Of a stretch of DNA of 8,512 nucleotides, positions 1 to 5,534 are shown piece after piece. Source of the stretch: Opitutales bacterium. Its GTDB lineage: Bacteria; Verrucomicrobiota; Verrucomicrobiia; Opitutales; T3Sed10-336. Where the stretch lies: positions 1 through 8,512 of the forward strand of contig SLOW01000108.1 in assembly GCA_007132315.1 (NCBI GenBank). Direction: 5' to 3'. The notes under the pieces are model-generated. The model ran no database searches. It had not been told where the DNA came from and worked only from the letters and a program-made list of their open reading frames with translations. Made by a program: the position numbers and the translations under genes. Each line of letters starts with the position of its first letter. Position 1 is the stretch's first letter.

Positions 1-3
1 CCT

Positions 4-37
4 GGAGGGCAATCCCGGCAAGCCGGGATTGCCCTCC
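4..37. repeat. Perfect 16-bp inverted repeat, terminator-like
   Basis: Bases 4-19 (GGAGGGCAATCCCGGC) are the exact reverse complement of bases 22-37, with AA between them, so RNA from either strand would fold into a very stable hairpin. No T-run follows on the + strand (CGCGTAACACC). The – strand side cannot be judged because the window ends. It most likely terminates or protects the 3' end of a gene to the left of the window, or is one copy of a dispersed intergenic palindrome. The perfect pairing is seen directly; the role is inferred. Confidence 0.6.
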
Positions 38-105
38 GCGTAACACCTGATTGGTGCCGGCTTCGCTTGGTTGGGTGAAAAGGACGAAGACGTTGGAAGC
101 GCGCC

Positions 106-127
106 ATGATCGCGGCACAGCGATCAT
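106..127. repeat. 8-bp inverted repeat in the cysK leader
   Basis: ATGATCGC (106-113) and GCGATCAT (120-127) are perfect inverted repeats around a 6-base spacer. They lie about 35 bases before the cysK start codon. The symmetry suits either a dimeric repressor operator or a small leader hairpin. It does not cover the ribosome binding site at 149-153. I do not recognise it as the site of a named regulator, and no clear -35/-10 pair is visible around it. Confidence 0.4.
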
Positions 128-161
128 CGAGATCTATTGCAAGCGAATGGAGGAACATGAC

Positions 162-1133
162 ATGAAAACGAATATGCAGTTGAACGAAAATATTATAGCA
201 ACCATGGGCGGGACTCCTCTGGTAAAATTGAACCGTTTCGCCGAGGATCTCGACGCGGAGATTTACCTGAAGTGTGAGTTCTTCAATCCGCTGAGCAGCG
301 TGAAGGACCGGATCGGCGTTTCGATGATCGAGGCGGCGGAACGGGACGGGAAGCTCACGCCCGGGAGTCTGGTGATCGAACCGACTTCTGGAAATACGGG
401 GATTGCGCTGGCGTTTGTCTGTGCGGCGAAGGGCTACCGCTGCCTGCTCACGATGCCGGAAACGATGTCGATGGAGCGCCGCATTCTTCTGCGCATGCTC
501 GGAGCGGAGATCGAACTGACTCCGGGGCCGAAAGGAATGTCCGGGGCGGTCGCGCGTGCATGTGCGCTGCGGGAGAAATTCGGAGACGAGGCGTTTATGC
601 CCGGCCAATTCGAGAATCCCGCCAACCCGGAGGTTCATCGCCGGACTACCGCGGAGGAGATCTGGAACGCTACCGAAGGACGAATCGACGTCTTCGTTGC
701 CGGTGTCGGCACCGGAGGCACGATTACCGGCGTCTCCGAAGTCATCAAGAGTCGCAAGGAGTTGCACTCGGTGGCGGTGGAGCCGTCGGCGAGTCCCGTG
801 TTGTCCGGGGGAGATCCGGCCCCGCACAAGATTCAGGGCATCGGGGCCGGCTTCGTTCCGGCAGTCCTCAATCGCGAGGTGATCGACCAGGTCGTGACGG
901 TTGGAAACGAGGAGGCCATGGATACCGCCCGGGGGCTGGCTATGACGGAGGGTATCTTCGGTGGCATTTCGACCGGAGCGAATGTGTGGGCGGCCCTGGA
1001 AATCGCCAGGAGGGCGGACATGGCCGGCAAGCGAATCGTGACGGTGGCACCGAGCGGCGGTGAGCGTTACCTGAGCACTCTCCTGGCCGAGACCGCCCGA
1101 GACGAAGCGGCCGGTCTTGAGGTTGTTGCCTAA
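162..1133 (+). CDS. cysK: Cysteine synthase (O-acetylserine sulfhydrylase)
   Basis: This is a cytosolic PLP enzyme that joins sulfide to O-acetyl-L-serine to give cysteine and acetate, the last step of assimilatory cysteine synthesis. The 323-aa product has every family landmark: the PLP lysine K48 in SSVKDRIG, the substrate loop TSGNTG (75-80), the phosphate-binding GTGGT (183-187), HKIQGIGAGF (222-231), which is typical of CysK, and the C-terminal PSGGERYLST (297-306). Length is normal for the family. I chose the ATG at 162 because GGAGG (149-153) sits 8 bases before it. Longer in-frame starts, including an ATG at 147, add residues with no family counterpart. It stands alone, with no cysE or sulfate-assimilation gene beside it. 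CysM or a cystathionine beta-synthase-like paralogue is less likely given the HKIQGIG and ERYLST signatures. Confidence 0.93.
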   Translation: MKTNMQLNENIIATMGGTPLVKLNRFAEDLDAEIYLKCEFFNPLSSVKDRIGVSMIEAAERDGKLTPGSLVIEPTSGNTGIALAFVCAAKGYRCLLTMPETMSMERRILLRMLGAEIELTPGPKGMSGAVARACALREKFGDEAFMPGQFENPANPEVHRRTTAEEIWNATEGRIDVFVAGVGTGGTITGVSEVIKSRKELHSVAVEPSASPVLSGGDPAPHKIQGIGAGFVPAVLNREVIDQVVTVGNEEAMDTARGLAMTEGIFGGISTGANVWAALEIARRADMAGKRIVTVAPSGGERYLSTLLAETARDEAAGLEVVA

Positions 1134-1205
1134 AGGCGGCCGAGGCCGTTGCTCGCAGAGAGCGTCGATGCCCTACGAATCGTCGGCAGAACGTGGCTTG
1201 GACCA

Positions 1206-1257
1206 AGGAAAAAGGAAAATCGCCCGACCGTACCACTTGCGGTTCGGGGGGGCGATT
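1206..1257 (-). terminator. Intrinsic terminator of the small secreted-protein gene
   Basis: Read on the – strand, AATCGCCC (plus positions 1250-1257) pairs with GGGCGATT (1218-1225). Further pairing (CGAACCG with CGGTCG, one bulge) extends the stem around an apical loop near 1231-1239. The – strand then runs straight into the T-rich stretch TTCCTTTTTCC (1206-1217). It lies about 35 bases after the stop codon at 1291. The T-tract is only on the – strand side, so it serves that gene and not cysK, although the hairpin could also slow transcription arriving from cysK. Confidence 0.6.
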
Positions 1258-1290
1258 GGGTCCCCTTGCATTGATCTTGGATGGTTTCGG

Positions 1291-1629
1291 TTACCGGTTC
1301 CGTCCGCGTGTGCGGCTCGGGGGGCCGACCGGGTTTCTGCCGGGAGACCGTTCCCGTTCGATGGCGGGTTTTTCCGGTTCCACGACGCGCCAGACGAAAC
1401 GTGCTTTGGACCGTGGTCCTGTCCGCACCCGTTCGCGTACGACTTGTTTCTCGTCGGTTGCTTGCGGGTCGATTACCGTGATCGCGGCACTATCGCTTTG
1501 CGAACGGGTTTGGTGATGCCGGTGTTCGTCCTGCCCGTCTTCCGCTGCAGCCTGACTTACGGCCAGGGGTGCGGAAAGCAGGAGTACCGTCAACGGCAGT
1601 AACGTGAATCGTTTGATTTGTGGTTTCAT
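1291..1629 (-). CDS. Small exported His/Arg-rich protein of unknown function
   Basis: The 112-aa product is not a family I recognise. Residues 1-29 form a classic Sec signal peptide: basic start (MKPQIKR), a Leu-rich core, and an A-A-A cleavage site before EDGQ, which implies a mature protein of about 83 residues outside the inner membrane. The mature part opens with an acidic, His-rich segment holding HRHH (36-39). It is then hydrophilic and strongly Arg/Pro-rich to the end (RTGPRS, ERERSPGR, SRTRGRNR), so the tail is probably disordered and could bind polyanions or metal. The ATG at 1629 is chosen because AAAGGGA lies a normal distance upstream and the signal peptide starts there. It is divergent from the sigma operon across 234 bases and ends at its own terminator, which supports a real gene. 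No function is assigned. Confidence 0.65.
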   Translation of the reverse strand: MKPQIKRFTLLPLTVLLLSAPLAVSQAAAEDGQDEHRHHQTRSQSDSAAITVIDPQATDEKQVVRERVRTGPRSKARFVWRVVEPEKPAIERERSPGRNPVGPPSRTRGRNR

Positions 1630-1863
1630 TGATGTGGTCCCTTTCATTTCGGTGTTGTGTTTCGTTCGGAAATTGTTTCCCGTGTTCAATAGGTTGATAC
1701 GAAAATGGAGCAATGAACCCTTGACTTGATGCATCGGTTTTTCGGGATATTGGGAAGGGGAATTCAATTGATAAGATTTTCTTATGGCGGTGCATCCGAT
1801 CGAATGGGCCGGGATGGGCGGATTTCCTGAGGGAAAGTCATTTTCGATGCGTTAAAGGTGACT
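1630..1863. promoter_or_regulatory. Divergent intergenic control region
   Basis: These 234 bases separate two start codons facing away from each other, so they must hold promoters for both the secreted protein and the sigma/anti-sigma operon. The region is clearly AT-richer than the flanking genes. Two short inverted repeats stand out: ATAAGA-TTT-TCTTAT (1771-1785) and TTTCC-TGAG-GGAAA (1823-1836). The second lies about 27 bases before the ATG at 1864. A TTGACT at 1721 has no convincing -10 at normal spacing. An ECF-type promoter would be expected if the operon is autoregulated, but I cannot assign one with confidence. Confidence 0.45.
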
Positions 1864-2211
1864 ATGAACGAGGACGATTTTGATCGGATTGTGCGGGATC
1901 TTCGCGCGGAACGTCTGCCGGAATGTCCGGGGAATCTGCGCGACACGATCTTGCGTCGGGTGCGGGGCGAACGAAGCGCGGATGCCAGCGACTTGTTCTG
2001 GCTGGATCTTTTCCGTTTGGCCTTTCGACCGCAGATCGCCGCCGGCCTTCTGGCCATGACGATGGCGCTCGGGGTGATGACGACCGCCGTGGCCAGTCAG
2101 GCCGCCGCTCCTCAGACGAAGGCCGGGGCTTCGCTTGGATTCGACGTGATCGCCAACCCGTATCTGCTTGAATGTTACCACCAAAAATCGGACTGGTGGC
2201 GTCGGGATTGA
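1864..2211 (+). CDS. CnrY-like membrane-anchored anti-sigma factor (putative)
   Basis: This 115-aa protein has a charged N-terminal cytoplasmic part (about 1-52), one transmembrane helix (about 56-80, from PQIAAGLLAMTMALG) and a short periplasmic tail of about 35 residues. It is first in an operon with a Metal_resist-type sensor and an ECF sigma factor. This matches CnrY of Cupriavidus (95 aa by my recollection), whose short helical N-terminus wraps the sigma factor CnrH. The N-terminus here is also short and helix-prone (EDDFDRIVRDLRAERL) and lacks the HxxxCxxC motif of zinc-type anti-sigma factors. I chose the ATG at 1864, with AGGTGA just upstream; a GTG at 1858 would add two residues. The tail carries C104 and H106, but a metal role there is speculation. 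Anti-sigma function rests on topology and context, because such domains diverge too far to be read by eye. Confidence 0.6.
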   Translation: MNEDDFDRIVRDLRAERLPECPGNLRDTILRRVRGERSADASDLFWLDLFRLAFRPQIAAGLLAMTMALGVMTTAVASQAAAPQTKAGASLGFDVIANPYLLECYHQKSDWWRRD

Positions 2212-2346
2212 ACCTGCGGGTGATTCGTGTTTTATTCGATCGCCGATTCGGTAACTGTATTGGCGTGACGATTGCCAGGCTACGAGGTCCGTTTTCGGAC
2301 GGACGGTTCGTTGACTGATTTTCCAATCCCATCCGAAAGGTCCATG

Positions 2347-2790
2347 ATGTCTCCTTCGCTTATCTTCAGAGTTGTCGCCCTGTTCGCCGCAGTGGCGGTC
2401 GTCGCCGTCCTTTCCTGCCTGCTCGCGTTTTACGGGTTCATTCGGCCCAACCTGGCAGTCGGCCATCACCCCGAGACGTTTGTCGAGCACCTGGATCTCG
2501 ACCCCGGCATGCGGGAGCGGGTGGAGGAGATCGACAGCGGCTTCGAGGCGGACAGGCAACGCTTGTTGGCGGAATTCGATGAGGCGACCCGGAAATTGGA
2601 GGGGCTCCTGCTGACCGAAGACCAGTTCTCCGATGCGGTTTCTCGTGCGATCGAGGAGATCCACCACATCCACGGCGAATTGCAGGCCCTCAGTATTCAC
2701 CGCTATTTCGCCCTCCTGGAGGTGCTGCCCCCCGACCAACGGGAGGTGTTGCGGCGGCTGGCGTCGGAAGCACTGAGCGAACCGCAATAA
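2347..2790 (+). CDS. CnrX-like periplasmic metal sensor (Metal_resist type)
   Basis: This 147-aa protein has an N-terminal membrane anchor (about 6-31) and a helical periplasmic domain of about 115 residues, the layout of CnrX/ZraP/Spy-type proteins. Compared from memory with CnrX, which binds Ni/Co through H42, H46, E63, H119 and M123, the stretch from LDLDP (49-53) to LEGLL (84-88) aligns without gaps. D63 falls at the E63 position, and GELQALSIH (110-118) matches the helix ending at CnrX H119. The methionine position is A122. H40/H41 and H48 lie near the first two His ligands but at different spacing, and HHIH (106-109) adds possible ligands. AAAGG (2336-2340) is placed best for the ATG at 2347; the ATG at 2344 is possible. 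Its role would be to sense metal or envelope stress and make the anti-sigma factor release sigma. The sigma gene begins 7 bases after its stop. Confidence 0.72.
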   Translation: MSPSLIFRVVALFAAVAVVAVLSCLLAFYGFIRPNLAVGHHPETFVEHLDLDPGMRERVEEIDSGFEADRQRLLAEFDEATRKLEGLLLTEDQFSDAVSRAIEEIHHIHGELQALSIHRYFALLEVLPPDQREVLRRLASEALSEPQ

Positions 2791-2797
2791 TGCGGCG

Positions 2798-3376
2798 ATG
2801 GAGGATCCGGATCAACGTTTGCTGAAGGAGATCGCCACGGGCGGCGAGAAGGCGCTGGGCGAGCTGATCGACCGGTACCGAGACCGGCTGTTTCGTTTTG
2901 TGTACCGCAGCGTCCGGAACGAAGCCGACGCGGCTGAGATTGTTTCGGAAACCTTCGTGCGCGTCCACCGGTTCGCGGGAACGTATCGGCCCCGGGCCAA
3001 AGCGGTCACCTGGATTTACACGATCGCCACAAATCTGTGCCGGGACCACCACCGTCGCAGCAGACCGCTTCTCTCGCTGTTTTGGAAACCGCCGGGGAGC
3101 AAAGGGGAGGCAGGCGCCTCTCTGGCCGAGCGTATTCCGGACGCCGGACCGTCCGCCGACGAGAACCTGCTGCAAGCGGAGCGCAAGGCGCGCGTCCTGG
3201 AACTCATCGACTCCCTGCCGTCGAAGCTGAAAACCCCGTTTATCCTGAATGTTCTGGAGGAGCATTCCCAAAAGGAATGCGCCGACATACTCGGTGTGTC
3301 GGAAAAAACCGTCGAAACCCGGGTTTACCGAGCCCGGCGGCGGTTGCGGGACGGGTTGCGAAAAGGCGGTTTCTGA
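2798..3376 (+). CDS. ECF-family RNA polymerase sigma factor, CnrH-like
   Basis: This 192-aa protein has the two-domain ECF sigma-70 layout. Region 2 is at about 22-88 (core contact LIDRYRDRLFRF; -10 recognition around ETFVRVHRFAGTYRPRAKAV and TWIYTIATNLCRDHHRR). A linker of about 40 residues follows, then region 4 at about 128-188, with the DNA-binding helix-turn-helix HSQKECADILGVSEKTVETR (156-175) for the -35 element. It would direct core polymerase to a small regulon when its anti-sigma partner lets go. Its length matches CnrH (191 aa by my recollection). The ATG at 2798 follows the sensor stop by 7 bases with no strong Shine-Dalgarno, which suggests translational coupling. It has no fused C-terminal sensory domain. 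Assignment to the ECF family is firm; the CnrH-type subgroup is inferred from gene order. Confidence 0.92.
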   Translation: MEDPDQRLLKEIATGGEKALGELIDRYRDRLFRFVYRSVRNEADAAEIVSETFVRVHRFAGTYRPRAKAVTWIYTIATNLCRDHHRRSRPLLSLFWKPPGSKGEAGASLAERIPDAGPSADENLLQAERKARVLELIDSLPSKLKTPFILNVLEEHSQKECADILGVSEKTVETRVYRARRRLRDGLRKGGF

Positions 3377-3379
3377 AGG

Positions 3380-4468
3380 TTACGGTCCCGTGTCGCGATC
3401 GGTTCCATGAGGTGTCCTCTCGCGTCCAATGCGGGAAATGGCGGCGGTGACGGTGAAGCCGATCGCAATCAGCGCCAGCGAGCCGCCTGCCTGGGCCGGG
3501 GAGGGCGGAAAGAACTCGCGGGGATAGTCGCCGGGTTCGACCGGGCGGCGGGTTTGGTCGTAAACGAGTTGTCCGTCGGCTTCGATGACCGTTTGTCCTT
3601 TGAGCGTCATTCCGACCTCCGGTTCGACTCCCTGCTGAAAGGGCCAGAGCCCGGCCACGGCTCCCAGCAGGAGGCCGAGCAGCAGGCCGAGGGTAGGGCC
3701 GGGGAAGCGGGTCAGGACGTATTTGACCAGGTTCGAAACGCCGGCGATGCCGGCGAGGATACCGAGGCCCAAGGGCAGGGCGATTTGCAAGGCGGGCGGC
3801 AAAGCCTGCGCAATATCAAGCGTCCGTGCGGCGTTGAACAGCTGTTCGATGCCTTCGAGGATGGTGACGTAAACGCCGAGAAGCAGCAGGAGGTATCCGC
3901 CGCTGATGCCGGGCAGGACCATCGCGCTGGCGGCGGCGACGCCGGCGAGAAAGAGGATCAGAAATCCGTCGTTGGCTCCCCGGGCGTCCGCCCCAAGGGC
4001 CTGCATCAGCGCCAGGCCGAGCATCACCAGCAGGCCGCAGGCGCAGCCGGACCAGAAGGCCGCGGATTTGTTGGCCGCCATGCGCCAGATCAGGGGAACG
4101 CCGCCGAGGGTGAGTCCGATAAACAGGCTGTACATCGCCCAGGTGTGATCGATCACCAGCCGGCTGATCAATCCCGCGAACGGGCCGATAGCCAGGACCG
4201 CGGCACCAGTGATCGTTCCGATGAGCAGGAGAGCGTACCGGTCGAACCGCAGGCGGGTGATGTCGGCCACCGCCTGGACGAATTGAGGGAAAACGCCCGT
4301 GGCCAGCAGCATGGTGCCGCCGCTGATACCCGGCACCAGATTGGCCATGCCCATCAACGCTCCCCCGAGCCCGGCGCGGGCGAGGAGGCTGGCGTGAGGC
4401 GCCCGATTCCCTTGAGGCGTTTGCATGGCGCCGGAGGGAGAATTGTCGTTGGGTGGTTTGTCAGTCAT
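3380..4468 (-). CDS. DUF368 family membrane protein (PopT-type polyprenyl-phosphate transporter)
   Basis: This is a 362-aa polytopic inner-membrane protein. It carries the two family signatures, NLVPGISGGT (43-52) and VLPGISGGY (184-192), once in each half, consistent with an inverted internal repeat. Hydrophobic spans cover most of 30-280 and a last helix lies at about 328-346. A polar stretch at about 281-325 separates them. DUF368 proteins, with DedA proteins, were reported as undecaprenyl-phosphate translocases that return the C55-P carrier across the membrane for reuse in cell-wall and surface-glycan synthesis. That function is family knowledge, not shown here. The ATG at 4468 is used although its ribosome site is weak. 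The first ~28 residues are polar and may be a cytoplasmic extension. Its stop is 3 bases from the sigma factor stop, in convergent orientation, with no terminator in between. Confidence 0.85.
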   Translation of the reverse strand: MTDKPPNDNSPSGAMQTPQGNRAPHASLLARAGLGGALMGMANLVPGISGGTMLLATGVFPQFVQAVADITRLRFDRYALLLIGTITGAAVLAIGPFAGLISRLVIDHTWAMYSLFIGLTLGGVPLIWRMAANKSAAFWSGCACGLLVMLGLALMQALGADARGANDGFLILFLAGVAAASAMVLPGISGGYLLLLLGVYVTILEGIEQLFNAARTLDIAQALPPALQIALPLGLGILAGIAGVSNLVKYVLTRFPGPTLGLLLGLLLGAVAGLWPFQQGVEPEVGMTLKGQTVIEADGQLVYDQTRRPVEPGDYPREFFPPSPAQAGGSLALIAIGFTVTAAISRIGRERTPHGTDRDTGP

Positions 4469-4531
4469 GGCCTGCCACTACTCTCCCGGAGACAGATTGG
4501 TTTCGCGGGTTTCGTCAAGCTGGATGGCGGA

Positions 4532-4553
4532 GAGCGAGCCCGTCGGGGCGCTC
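4532..4553 (+). promoter_or_regulatory. Small hairpin in the divergent leader before the Cys-rich gene
   Basis: GAGCG (4532-4536) and CGCTC (4549-4553) can pair, with an inner CCC/GGG stem and a small internal loop. An A/T run (AATTTTTT, about 4563-4570) follows after about ten bases, too far for a clear terminator. The 171-base gap at 4469-4639 must hold promoters for both the DUF368 gene (-) and the Cys-rich gene (+). A TTGACG at 4556 has no good -10 partner. This is a weak call. Confidence 0.2.
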
Positions 4554-4639
4554 GTTTGACGGAATTTTTTAGGAGTCTGCCGGCGATCCAGGCCGCGAAG
4601 ATTGACACCCGGCGGCGGAACGCGTAAGCCCTTTTCCTC

Positions 4640-4876
4640 ATGAAACACCTGCTCGCGTTGGTTTGCGTGGTCGGCCTGGTCGCTGGCGGACTCGTTTACG
4701 GTATCACCCGCTCCGCGGACGCACCCGCAGCGGCGGCCCCGGCCGCGCCGGCGGTCTCCTGCTGTGCCTCGGACGAAGATGGCGCCGCCTCAGCGAAAGG
4801 CGAGCGGGCGCCGGGTTGTTGCGCGGGAGATGTGGTCGGCTCGCACGGCGACGACGATTGCGCGTCGTGTTCGTGA
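4640..4876 (+). CDS. Small exported cysteine-pair protein, putative metal binder
   Basis: This 78-aa protein is not from a family I recognise. Residues 1-24 form a signal peptide or N-terminal anchor (MKHLLALVCVVGLVAGG), followed by an Ala/Pro linker (about 26-39). A short polar tail then holds six cysteines: CC at 41-42, CC at 60-61, and CxxC at 74 and 77. Acidic Asp/Glu runs and a His lie between them (SHGDDDC). Such spacing suits metal or Fe-S binding, or disulphides. The Cys at position 9 is inside the hydrophobic core and does not form a convincing lipobox. The leader shows no strong Shine-Dalgarno, so the start is less certain. It is divergent from the DUF368 gene and convergent with the next gene, 47 bases away. 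The signal sequence and conspicuous Cys pattern argue for a real gene. Confidence 0.6.
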   Translation: MKHLLALVCVVGLVAGGLVYGITRSADAPAAAAPAAPAVSCCASDEDGAASAKGERAPGCCAGDVVGSHGDDDCASCS

Positions 4877-4923
4877 TCCCACAACCTCCTGGCGGAATCG
4901 AGGGACGGCGGGTCCTCTGATCG

Positions 4924-5307
4924 TCACGCCGATCTCAGTCGGGCGGCCGAGAGGGCCATCGGGAGGGCGAACGGATTGACGAAGGACTGTTCTTCGCCGT
5001 GGCCGTACAGGAGTGTGCCCGAATGGCGCACCCGCCGTTCCAGCGAATCGAGCCACTGGGAACGTTTGCGGAATTCGCGCGCGTGCCGGACGATGACTTC
5101 ATCGGGCTGGCGCGAGCCCTCCAGGATGTGGCGCGCTTTGATGGCTTTGCGATACCCGGGTTCCTCATCGTCGGCAACGATGATGAGCAGGTTGAGCTTG
5201 CCGGTTTCGGTGTGTTCCTCTTCCGGGTAGTTGAAGCGGTAAATTGCCAGGGGCCACAGCGTGGTTCTCAGACGATTGACGATATCTTCGATGGTATTGG
5301 TTTCCAT
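4924..5307 (-). CDS. Degenerate MNT-type nucleotidyltransferase-fold protein
   Basis: This 127-aa cytosolic protein has the shape of a minimal nucleotidyltransferase: an N-terminal helix (IEDIVNRLRTTL), a strand leading to the active-site loop (AIYRFNYP, 21-28), a hydrophobic strand (LNLLIIVAD, 38-46), a basic helix (YRKAIKARHILEG, 52-64) and the strand PDEVIV (68-73). A helix then carries the ‘REF’-type motif seen in this family (HAREFRKR, 75-82). The catalytic signature is missing: the usual GS after the first strand reads NY (26-27) and the paired Asp (DxD) read K37-x-N39. Only an acidic residue at 69/70 could match the third carboxylate. It is therefore probably not an active transferase. 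AAGGAG sits 8 bases before the ATG, so the start is good. No HEPN partner gene is adjacent. Family assignment is from pattern recognition and moderately sure. Confidence 0.6.
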   Translation of the reverse strand: METNTIEDIVNRLRTTLWPLAIYRFNYPEEEHTETGKLNLLIIVADDEEPGYRKAIKARHILEGSRQPDEVIVRHAREFRKRSQWLDSLERRVRHSGTLLYGHGEEQSFVNPFALPMALSAARLRSA

Positions 5308-5448
5308 GGGTTCGTTCTCCTTCGGAGGTTCTGGTTTAACTCTTGCCGGCTCGTGTTGCGGGCCGTCTCGTCTTGTTTTGCGATAAGTTTACACTGTGCC
5401 GGTTGGATGAGATATAGGAGAAAGATGCGAAAATCAGTAAGGGAAAAC

Positions 5449-5464
5449 CTTAATAAAAATTAAG
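5449..5464. repeat. 6-bp inverted repeat in an AT-rich intergenic island
   Basis: CTTAAT-AAAA-ATTAAG is a perfect 6-bp inverted repeat at the centre of an AT-rich stretch (about 5425-5495). It lies in the 297-base gap between the nucleotidyltransferase-like gene (-) and the BNR-4 gene (+). Nothing else in the gap looks like a gene. The A/T bias in a GC-rich setting suggests promoter or operator DNA serving one or both genes. On the – strand, TATATC (near 5411-5416) with TTACTG 18 bases upstream is a weak promoter candidate. Confidence 0.35.
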
Positions 5465-5534
5465 TAAAAAGCTAGGTCTTTTGAGATTATCCAACGTTTC
5501 CTTTGGGGCTGGTGCGGGAAACGGTTGCGACGGA

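Noticed and set aside
51..161. Upstream-extended start for cysK
   Set aside because: The additional 37 residues have no family counterpart, and the strong GGAGG at 149-153 directs initiation to 162.
1117..1602. Open frame on the + strand after cysK covering the small secreted-protein gene
   Set aside because: It overlaps the cysK end and crosses the hairpin terminator. Its translation is Arg/Gly/Pro-rich with no signal or domain, whereas the – strand frame has a signal peptide, ribosome site and terminator.
1714..2238. Two TGAACC sequences (1714 and 2209), each followed by GTTTT, as a shared ECF promoter motif
   Set aside because: The distances from TGAACC to GTTTT differ (17 versus 14 bases), and the second TGAACC overlaps the anti-sigma stop codon, so the match is probably chance.
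1852..2787. 311-codon open frame on the – strand opposite the anti-sigma and sensor genes
   Set aside because: It is antisense to two genes with clear topology and family features. Its translation is a charged, low-complexity mix with no domain, as expected from high-GC antisense frames.
3407..4627. 406-codon open frame on the + strand opposite the DUF368 gene
   Set aside because: The product is a Gly/Gln/Glu/Arg-rich shadow of a hydrophobic membrane protein read in reverse. The – strand frame has both DUF368 signatures.
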